Shown: positions 14,191 through 21,076 of the stretch, piece by piece | Position numbering within the stretch: position 1 is the stretch's first letter | How the letters are laid out: each line of letters begins with the position of its first letter | DNA from: a virus | Reading direction: 5' to 3' (one strand) | Virus record (IMG/VR): IMGVR_UViG_3300047550_000348 | Span: 1 to 21,076 of that record | Length of the DNA: 21,076 bases | Made by a program: the position numbers and the translations under genes | Notes under the pieces: model-generated | Databases searched by the model: none | Seen by the model: the letters and a program-made list of their open reading frames with translations, nothing else | What the model was told of the DNA's origin: nothing

Positions 14191-17100
14191 TAGTCCTCAA
14201 CCTCATACGAAAAGAAACGTTGCCACACACGGCCAAACTCAGGGTTTTCTAAAATAAGCATCTCGCCCATACTAGCCAACTTGTCTCGAAGGTATTGAGT
14301 TTGCTTTGATTGTTTAATGTTGTTTGATCCGAACTGTTGCAAAGCGATGTTTTGTGCCGCAGTTCGGAACGTCAAATAGGTGTTAATTGTTTGAGCTATC
14401 GGACTGTTAGCCACACGAGGATCAGCAACCAAACGGGCCATGTCTTCAACCTGGTTGTCGTATTCGCCCACCTTGAACTCTGCTACCAATGGGAAACCTG
14501 GCAGTTCGGCGTGTAACGCTGCACGATACTGCTTCAAAAGATTACGGTTATCCTCTGAAGGGAACTGGCCAATCTGTTTTCTAGCCCAACGATACTTTGC
14601 TGAACCGATACGTTCCTGAGCCAAATCAATGATTTCTTTGTCAGTTAACCGTTCACGTTTACCGCTACGGATTTGGCGATCCCATACAGCGAACGAGAAA
14701 TCGTCGCCACCTGGCGCAAGATATGAAGCGATGTCTGGGAACTCTTTTAATAAATCGCCGTTGGATCGTTCCCAATCACCGAACTGTTCCGTGGCTTCCA
14801 AACCTTGAACCGTTGACTTAGATTTTGATGAAATGTAGAGACCGGCATCGTCACCGAACTGATCCAAAAAGGTTTGGACAGCCGAATCGTAATCTTTTGT
14901 CTGCAAAGCATAGAACTGTTTGATTAGTTCGCTAACAAAAATGTCGCCGTCTTTAGTGGTGATTTTGAACTCTGTCGCACCGGCTGTCGGTCCGATGAAC
15001 TGTGATAACGCTCGGAACGCTGTCAACCATTGTGCTTTGCCTTTAGCGTCTGATTGCAGTTTTTTGATTTCTTCAGGGTTGCCTAAATCATATTTGCCGG
15101 TGGCTGACAACGCACGTAAAGTTTCGACATAGGTGTTGGCGTAAACGGTGTCCATTTTGCCTTCGTTACGGGTTAATGCCTGCAAAAGTTTTTGTGCGTA
15201 ACCTGGCACGATTGCCCCACCAGTCGCCCGAATATCTTTGCGACCATACGGCAAAAGCACTTCAACAATCTTGTCCGTCTTCGGAGTATCAGGAATCAGT
15301 TTTGATGCCGCCAACTGTGCGAACGGGCCAAGCGCAGGGAACACCTGTAAACCTTGCGACAATCTTTGCAACGGTGCTTTCAACGGTGCATCCAAACCTG
15401 TGATCGCTTTCGCTAAAGCACCCGAAGCAGGGAACATAAAAGTCATAGCGTTAGTCACAGGATCGTTGTAGAAGAACCCTCGACCATCGTTATCAGGGTC
15501 AGCGTTCGCTGCGGCGTTATATACGCGGGTTGTGTTGCGATACAAAGAAACAGGGTCTTCTCGGAAGATATGGCTGTATGTGCCGATGATTTCTTTCCAC
15601 GCTGGGGCGAACGGGGCGATGATACGCAAGATGTCTTCAAGGTTTGTTTTGTTGCTTGCGTCGTACAGCAAGCCTTTAGTTTTTTCTAGTCCGACGTGTT
15701 TCGCGTAGTCGTCTAGTTCTTGCAAACTTGCTGTACCTTTGCCTGTTACTGCTCGATTCAAATCTTTTAACAGTTTCGGACTGCCAACATATTCTTCAAT
15801 GTTTTGACCGGCTTCTTCTGCTGCTTCTTTAATAGCGTTCAAAGCGTCTTGTGCGCCAGCTGGTGAAAGCTCGTCAACATATTTGCCGACTTCTTCGTAA
15901 TAGTATTTTCTGAATACCGGCGAACGTTCAAGTTTGCGAGTGATTGAACCGTACAGTTGACCGAAGAACCAGTTAGTCGGGCGATCCAAAGATTTACGCC
16001 AAGTGCTTGTGTTGCGTTCCGTCGCCAAAATTTCCCGTTTAAGCACTTCTGGTAAACCTTTTTGCCCATCCCAAAGCTGTGTTTTCTGTACAATTTCACG
16101 GAACTGTGGTGTACCCACACCATTATCACCGAAAGCAGTAACAAAATTTGTTCCTTCTTTTGCAACTTTTTGCGAAACAATCGGTTGCACTTCTACCTGC
16201 AAACCTTCTGGTGCCTTAGTCAAATTTTTAGCAAAACGTTCACCAGTATCGGGATCAATGCCTTTAACAATTACGCCAAAAGTAGGGTTGTTCGGGTCTG
16301 TGCTTGTCCGGACCGTTGAACCAACACGCAAAGGGCCATCTTCAACATTTTCTAAATCGCTTAAAAGTCTTCGAAGGGGCGCAACTGTATTGCCGTCTGC
16401 GTCACGCAAAGGGATGCGGTTGAAAGCGTAAGCAAACTCAATGTCGGGTATGTTGCCAGTCAACTCTTGGACATTGTTTACAACTATTCGTTCGGCGTGT
16501 TGGAACAACAGTTGATCTACTTCTTCTGCTGAAATTCGGTCAAAAAATATAGGGTCTAAACGGCCTTTTGCGCCGGTATTATCCCCAATTTCCAACCCTG
16601 AAGCATAAGCATTTTTGATTGTGTCATAAGTTTTTTTGTCTTGTTTTATTGCGGCGACTACACGTTCTTTAGCAACCAATCTAGATTCGCTTGTAACCCC
16701 ACCAAACTCAACAAATGTTTGAGCCGCTATTCTTCTCAATGCCGGCGAATTTTCTCCAACAGAATCAGCAAAAACAAGATAGCCGTTTTGCGCCACGGCA
16801 TCCGTGTGCAATTTCATTCCGTTCACATCCGAACGTGTAGCCCTAGACCATGCACCAGTTTTAACCATGTGGTCAAAAATTTCTTCAGACCCCATACCTT
16901 GTTGACGTAAACCAAAAGTCATCGCTTCTCGAACATCGTCAACATATTCTTCAAGTTTCAAACCAGTCAACAATTCGCCTTTCAAAGACGTGCGCTTAGA
17001 TTGGCCCAACACAAGCGAAATGTATTCAAACGGATGAGTGAACACCGACGGTAAACCTGAGAACGCCATACGAACCTGAGCATCAAGCGAGTTGCGGACA

Positions 17101-19106
17101 ACATAACCGCCAGTCATCAAAGTCAACGGTTTCCAAATTTGGTTCTGCAAAACGTCAATGGCTTTGAAAGCCGCACGTTCTTCTCCGGTGCGCACACGCA
17201 TTGACACGTTTTGTTTCAATGCTTCTCGTTCTGCCTGTAAAGTCCTGATTGCTTCGGCTACATCATCTGGGTCGCCAAGCCCTGTTGAGGCCATTTGTTG
17301 ATAGTAGGCAATATCTTTACCAAGTTTGTCATATAGTTCTTCATCAGTAATTTTTGCTATTTGACGAACAACACTTTTGCCACCAATGGTGCCGGCTTTT
17401 TCGCTAAAGCCGAAAAATCGGTTGGATGTCAACCTGCGCAACTGTCGAACATCAGGCAACACCTGTACTCGTTGCAACATTTCGGATATCTGCAAAGGCG
17501 AAATGATACGGAAATCTCCGCCTTCGCCAAAAGTTTTGATTAAGGTTTCTATTTCCTCTAAAGGCAAAAAGTCTCGGTTGCTGTTAGCCAACCATTGAGC
17601 CATGCCGTTGTCGGTTGTTACGCCAGCACGATTCAACATATATAGCCTGACTTGATCCAAGCCTTCACGGACTTGACGAAAAACATCATCGCGGACTTCT
17701 TGCGCAACGCCGTTAAGTTTCAATACTTCATCAATGGCTGTGTTAAAAGATTCTAAAACCGCATTTTGTTGAGGCCGTGTGCCTGTTTCAGAGAAACTTT
17801 CTATTGCTTCCGCGCCAATACGAGAAACGGTGTCCTCATCCGCGCCGACGGTACGTAAATAATTGATGATATTTTTTGCGGCTTTAGAGTTCTGGAACCT
17901 GTCACCGCCAACGATCAAGCCTTCTTCGGGTTTTTCGGTTAGATATTTTGTTACGACACGACTAGTGTTTTTAACAAATTTGCTGTTCGCCAAAGGCGTA
18001 CGTTCAACAAGGTTCCCACCAAAATTTTTAAGTCTTGTGCCAAGATACCCAGATTTTTGTAGCAATCGAACCTGATCGGTTAACGCACCTTTTTCTAACT
18101 GGAAACCTAAAGCAAGAACGGCTTTAACCTGATCGTCGGTTTCCGCTTTTGCCAACAACGAAACCATTTCATTTGACACGTTCGCGCTTTGGTCAAACAT
18201 ATCCATGATTTTGACCGCATTTTTTTCGTTACGTATCCGAGCAACGAGAGTTCTTGCCCTAAAGTTCGTGTCCATAAAATGCGCATACTTTGTTTCATTC
18301 AAACCAACATCAGACAAACCTGGGATAAATCCTGCGTCGGCTTCAAGAGCTTTACGCAACTCGTCTGTTTGTACCCTGGTGAGCCGTGGGATGAGTGTCG
18401 TAACATCTTTGAACTCTTTGATTGCTTTCGTTACCGGACCTGTCGGATCGGTTTTAACCAAAACCAAAGCATCAACCAACCCTGAAAAAAAGTTGTAAGG
18501 CAAAGTTTTAGGTTTGAAAACCGTGTTCGCAGCAGCTCGCCCGATAGTGAACGCCGACCCGTTGATCGTGCCACGGTATCGTCGAGCGCGTTCACCTTGC
18601 CGTTCCAACAGTTCGTCGCTAACAAAAAACCCTGAACCTGCCGTAATCTTCTCACCGGTCTTGGGGTCATAGTCGCCCTGTGTTGCTTTGATTAACGAAC
18701 CTAACTTTGTTGAAATGAACCAGCCGTCAATGTCCGTGTTCTTGTCAAAGATTTGTGCTACCGCACCCTGAGTGGTTTCAGGAATGAAATCAAGTCCTGC
18801 TGTCAACCAACGTGAAACCGTTTTAAGGTTCCTATACAAAAAACTTGATTGGTCCGGTTTCTCTGGTTCGGCTTGTGTGTCAATAGTTTTTTGTGCCGCC
18901 ATTTTGCCGACAGCATCAATCGCTTCGTTGGATGCGTTCGCTTTCGCTAAAGCCAACTGTGTTTCAATAGGCACCCATGCGGCGCGTTGTTTAACATTAG
19001 AAAGGTTTATTGAAACGTTCGGGTCAAGAACTGGTTGTGGGGTGGCGACTTTTTTTTCTAAAACAGCTTTCTTAGTAGTCGGATCAAGATTGGATTCCCA
19101 TGCCAT
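14190..19106 (-). CDS. Giant putative internal virion / DNA-ejection protein, 1638 aa
   Basis: 1638 residues, by far the largest gene here, ATG 19106 in a TAATG overlap. It is mostly helical and soluble, with no signal peptide and no clear membrane helix. Landmarks are a helical region with GLDFIPETTQGAVAQIFDKN (near 95), KPLTLMTGGYVVRNSLDAQ (about 660), PFAPAWKEIIGTYSHIFRED (about 1165), an amphipathic, small-residue block with FMFPASGALAKAITGLDAPL (about 1220), and a charged helical C-terminus. I found no convincing polymerase, protease, lysozyme or kinase motif by eye. Position after the portal and size suggest an ejection protein like T7 gp16 or a P22-type injection protein, but this is inference. 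A tape measure is less likely because it is not a long heptad-rich coiled coil and no tube genes are present. Confidence 0.6.
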   Translation of the reverse strand: MAWESNLDPTTKKAVLEKKVATPQPVLDPNVSINLSNVKQRAAWVPIETQLALAKANASNEAIDAVGKMAAQKTIDTQAEPEKPDQSSFLYRNLKTVSRWLTAGLDFIPETTQGAVAQIFDKNTDIDGWFISTKLGSLIKATQGDYDPKTGEKITAGSGFFVSDELLERQGERARRYRGTINGSAFTIGRAAANTVFKPKTLPYNFFSGLVDALVLVKTDPTGPVTKAIKEFKDVTTLIPRLTRVQTDELRKALEADAGFIPGLSDVGLNETKYAHFMDTNFRARTLVARIRNEKNAVKIMDMFDQSANVSNEMVSLLAKAETDDQVKAVLALGFQLEKGALTDQVRLLQKSGYLGTRLKNFGGNLVERTPLANSKFVKNTSRVVTKYLTEKPEEGLIVGGDRFQNSKAAKNIINYLRTVGADEDTVSRIGAEAIESFSETGTRPQQNAVLESFNTAIDEVLKLNGVAQEVRDDVFRQVREGLDQVRLYMLNRAGVTTDNGMAQWLANSNRDFLPLEEIETLIKTFGEGGDFRIISPLQISEMLQRVQVLPDVRQLRRLTSNRFFGFSEKAGTIGGKSVVRQIAKITDEELYDKLGKDIAYYQQMASTGLGDPDDVAEAIRTLQAEREALKQNVSMRVRTGEERAAFKAIDVLQNQIWKPLTLMTGGYVVRNSLDAQVRMAFSGLPSVFTHPFEYISLVLGQSKRTSLKGELLTGLKLEEYVDDVREAMTFGLRQQGMGSEEIFDHMVKTGAWSRATRSDVNGMKLHTDAVAQNGYLVFADSVGENSPALRRIAAQTFVEFGGVTSESRLVAKERVVAAIKQDKKTYDTIKNAYASGLEIGDNTGAKGRLDPIFFDRISAEEVDQLLFQHAERIVVNNVQELTGNIPDIEFAYAFNRIPLRDADGNTVAPLRRLLSDLENVEDGPLRVGSTVRTSTDPNNPTFGVIVKGIDPDTGERFAKNLTKAPEGLQVEVQPIVSQKVAKEGTNFVTAFGDNGVGTPQFREIVQKTQLWDGQKGLPEVLKREILATERNTSTWRKSLDRPTNWFFGQLYGSITRKLERSPVFRKYYYEEVGKYVDELSPAGAQDALNAIKEAAEEAGQNIEEYVGSPKLLKDLNRAVTGKGTASLQELDDYAKHVGLEKTKGLLYDASNKTNLEDILRIIAPFAPAWKEIIGTYSHIFREDPVSLYRNTTRVYNAAANADPDNDGRGFFYNDPVTNAMTFMFPASGALAKAITGLDAPLKAPLQRLSQGLQVFPALGPFAQLAASKLIPDTPKTDKIVEVLLPYGRKDIRATGGAIVPGYAQKLLQALTRNEGKMDTVYANTYVETLRALSATGKYDLGNPEEIKKLQSDAKGKAQWLTAFRALSQFIGPTAGATEFKITTKDGDIFVSELIKQFYALQTKDYDSAVQTFLDQFGDDAGLYISSKSKSTVQGLEATEQFGDWERSNGDLLKEFPDIASYLAPGGDDFSFAVWDRQIRSGKRERLTDKEIIDLAQERIGSAKYRWARKQIGQFPSEDNRNLLKQYRAALHAELPGFPLVAEFKVGEYDNQVEDMARLVADPRVANSPIAQTINTYLTFRTAAQNIALQQFGSNNIKQSKQTQYLRDKLASMGEMLILENPEFGRVWQRFFSYEVED

Positions 19107-19468
19107 TACAGTTCGTTTCCGTAAGTGTCCAACAAATCGAGCAGATCATCTGTCGGAAAAATTTGTGCTATTTGACGCAACTCATCTACAGCCATAGCTC
19201 CTTGTGATGGCATCATCGGGATACCGGCACCGAGCGCGGTTGGTCCTGGGCCGAAGTTTGCGCCGGCTGTGATCGGTTCATCTGGTCGTGCTGTTGGTGC
19301 TGTTAACGGTGTCAATGATCCTGGTGCGATACGCGGTTTTTTGCGGATAGGTGACGGCACAGATGTGGGTGGGGTTCCCATCGGTACAGCTTCTTGTGCG
19401 CGTTGTTGCGCTAAACGTTGACCGTACTGTTGGTTTGATGCCGTAGTAATCGGGAGTTGTTCAGCCAT
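19106..19468 (-). CDS. Small proline-rich protein after portal, 120 aa
   Basis: 120 residues, ATG 19468 directly after the portal stop (TAAATG), ending in a TAATG overlap with the giant gene. Residues about 30-85 are Pro/Thr/Gly-rich and probably disordered (GTPPTSVPSPIRKKPRIAPG). Only the last 30 residues look folded (GAMAVDELRQIAQIFPTDDLLDLLDTYGNEL), an acidic amphipathic helix that could bind the portal or the giant protein. Family unknown. The portal's own C-terminus is also Pro/Gly-rich, so this may be a linker-like accessory. Confidence 0.6.
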   Translation of the reverse strand: MAEQLPITTASNQQYGQRLAQQRAQEAVPMGTPPTSVPSPIRKKPRIAPGSLTPLTAPTARPDEPITAGANFGPGPTALGAGIPMMPSQGAMAVDELRQIAQIFPTDDLLDLLDTYGNEL

Positions 19469-21076
19469 TTATGCCCCTAGTTGTGCTAATAGTGCTTCCA
19501 ATGGTGGTGCGCCCGCTGGTCCTTGTACTGGTGCTTCTGCACCCATGCCTGGTGTTGCCAACCCTGGCATTGTTTCTGGTGCGCCTTGTGGCATCGCTGC
19601 GGCTTGTCTGTCTCGTGCGCGTTGATCTGTTCGTTTAACCGCATCGTACAACGTTACATCTTTTTCTAGGACTAGCGATGTGAGATAGGCAAGGTCTTCC
19701 GGCTGGTATGGGCCTTGCGGGTTCACAGCCTGCTGCTGGATAGATGACAGTAACGCTGATTCGACTCCTTCGGCGATGATGCGATCATGTTCTAGTTCTG
19801 GGTCGGTGATTAGCGGGTCTGCTTCTCGTGCCGATTCTTTCGACATTAAACCTGTGCCGAGTCGTTGTCCGAGTCCGATGATAAGACTGTTCACGTCTGA
19901 ACCTGCCGCCGAGTATGCGACATAGTGGAAGTCGGTTTGCCAAATTTTGTTCGGTGTGTAGGTTTCTTGTCCGACTGATGATCGTGACGGGATGAAGAAC
20001 GTTTTGGTTACGTCACCCCAATAGGCTTTTTCGATTGCGATAGCAATTTTGTCTTCCTCAAATAGTGAGGCTTCGAAAGTTGATTGTGCTTCTTGTACAC
20101 GGTAGTCAACGGTTGCTGATAGTACGGAGTCTCCGCGTCGGCCTGTGCGAATGTTTGTGCCTGATTCGCCACCGAACTCTGCTGGGATAGCACCCTCAAG
20201 TCGTTCCTGTCGTTCCAAACGGTCTAACGCTGTATCGGTTTTGTAGCCTGGGTTTAGTTGCAACTGTTGAATGTCGCCACCTTTAACGACACCTAGTTGT
20301 CCTGCTTTGCCGTCAGCTAACTGCAATATCTCAGGGTTCTCACCTGGTCGTGCAACAAGATATTCTTCAGGGAAAATACCGCGCTCGATAGCGATCTCTG
20401 TTAACGCCTGTAGGCGAGCGCGAGTGTAATACATCCCCATAACGCCATCGAACTGTCCACGAGGTTTATCGAGCGTGATCCTGTTCGCTACTACTGCTAG
20501 TGGCATACCTGTGCGGTTTGGTACGAACTCTAAACCGAGGGCATCCATGCCTGCTCGTTCAGCGATATTCAAACCTGGGTTGTCTTCTGCACCTAGCACG
20601 ATGAGTTGTAGTGATTCTGCGTCAACGTATTCGAGCATTGTGTATCGGCTGTCCGAGTTCACTACACCCATGCGTAGTTTTTCGGTGATTTCGTTGCCGT
20701 ACATTTTGATTAGATATGATGCTGATGCTCTGAAAGTAAAGATGCAGTCGTCTGGCAGCATATTGTCTGGGTCATCTACTGGTGCCGCGAATGTGTCTAA
20801 CGGGTTGCGTACAGTCCATGTTGGTGTCAAAGTACGGAAGTTTGGTTTGAGAACTACAGCGGATTGTGAGTAGCCGAGTAGGTGTCGTGCGCGGCGACGC
20901 ATTTTCATTTGCATTTTGTTCTCATCCCAAATGGAGAGCATTGCTTTGCGTCGTTGACGTGCCGAAGATTTTGCCCGTTCGGAGCCTTCTTTGATTGGCG
21001 GGAAGTATGGGGTTGGCATCGTTGAAGATACACGCATAGACATCTGATCCAAACCCTGTACAAGCAGGTTCGCTAC
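19469..21076 (-). CDS. Portal protein (N-terminus beyond window)
   Basis: Forms the dodecameric ring at the capsid vertex through which DNA passes. 535 codons lie in the window and the frame is open to its end (VANLLVQGLDQMSMRVSS), so the true start is upstream; the TTG at 21052 is probably internal. Portal-like features are PYFPP near the visible start, FHAPVDDPDN-type loops (AAPVDDPDNMLPDD), LDRLERQERLEGAIPAEFGGES, a long helical stem region (DYRVQEAQSTFEASLFEEDKIAIAIEKAYW), and the C-terminal LGTGLMSKESAREADPLI-x-DPELEHDRI, common in portals. The last 50 residues are Pro/Gly/Ala-rich. Its place before the scaffold and capsid genes supports the call. Confidence 0.82.
   Translation of the reverse strand, partial: VANLLVQGLDQMSMRVSSTMPTPYFPPIKEGSERAKSSARQRRKAMLSIWDENKMQMKMRRRARHLLGYSQSAVVLKPNFRTLTPTWTVRNPLDTFAAPVDDPDNMLPDDCIFTFRASASYLIKMYGNEITEKLRMGVVNSDSRYTMLEYVDAESLQLIVLGAEDNPGLNIAERAGMDALGLEFVPNRTGMPLAVVANRITLDKPRGQFDGVMGMYYTRARLQALTEIAIERGIFPEEYLVARPGENPEILQLADGKAGQLGVVKGGDIQQLQLNPGYKTDTALDRLERQERLEGAIPAEFGGESGTNIRTGRRGDSVLSATVDYRVQEAQSTFEASLFEEDKIAIAIEKAYWGDVTKTFFIPSRSSVGQETYTPNKIWQTDFHYVAYSAAGSDVNSLIIGLGQRLGTGLMSKESAREADPLITDPELEHDRIIAEGVESALLSSIQQQAVNPQGPYQPEDLAYLTSLVLEKDVTLYDAVKRTDQRARDRQAAAMPQGAPETMPGLATPGMGAEAPVQGPAGAPPLEALLAQLGA

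Noticed and set aside
16003-16431. Plus-strand open frame of 142 codons inside the giant gene
   Set aside because: It is the opposite strand of a continuous 1638-codon gene, with no ribosome site and a composition typical of antisense reading.
14190-19106. Giant protein as an N4-type virion RNA polymerase
   Set aside because: The capsid is N4-gp56-like and the size invites the comparison, but I could not find the single-subunit polymerase motifs by eye. The sequence looks like a helical structural protein.
21050-21052. TTG at 21052 as the true portal start
   Set aside because: The frame stays open to the window edge with plausible sequence, and portals normally have more residues before the PYFPP region.

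Overview
The window is a single block of phage structural genes. Every gene I can support (20 CDS, two of them cut by the window edges) lies on the minus strand, so transcription runs from high to low coordinates. The order is portal, internal proteins, scaffold, major capsid, tail and fibre. The source is most likely a tailed dsDNA phage (Caudoviricetes) or prophage of an actinobacterium. This rests on several proteins of kinds common in actinobacteriophages: a Gp80-like protein, a small protein with a GCFGC motif, and tail proteins ending in a GYGAYIT-like tail. The moderate GC content and the similarity in style to uncultured aquatic phage genomes suggest an aquatic, lower-GC actinobacterial host, but that is inference from memory without a search.

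Layout, in transcription order. (1) 21076-10491: portal (N-terminus beyond the window), a small proline-rich protein, a 1638-residue giant protein, and three further large, mostly uncharacterised proteins of 283, 539 and 409 residues. Four of the five gene junctions here are TAATG stop/start overlaps and the fifth is TAAATG, so the block looks translationally coupled. I infer that it encodes internal virion or DNA-ejection proteins. (2) 10490-10337: a 154-bp gap with a good sigma-70-type promoter, TTGACA-N17-TACAGT, and three inverted repeats. (3) 10336-8894: scaffold and an N4-gp56-type major capsid protein, closed by a strong intrinsic terminator at 8824-8863. (4) 8790-6867: a Gp80-like protein, a protein with eight exact-length 20-residue repeats (480 bp of 60-bp units), a 94-residue paralogue of its C-terminal domain, and a GCFGC protein. 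(5) 6866-4923: a GT2 and a GT-B glycosyltransferase followed by a 36-residue lysine-rich miniprotein. (6) 4919-1: a probable adaptor and a beta-rich, probably nozzle-like tail protein, then four small fibre or baseplate proteins and the start of a glycine-rich fibre protein.

No tape measure, tail-tube or tail-terminator gene is visible. The adaptor/nozzle-like pair plus large ejection-type proteins point to a short-tailed (podovirus-like) particle. If so, placing the ejection cassette between portal and scaffold is unusual compared with T7-like genomes, where internal proteins follow the tail genes. The glycosyltransferases sit inside the structural operon, so they may decorate the virion or alter host glycans.

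There is no gene-free stretch over 300 bp. I saw no tRNA, rRNA, CRISPR array, insertion sequence, integrase, terminase or lysis gene. Family names come from reading motifs by eye; no database search was possible.
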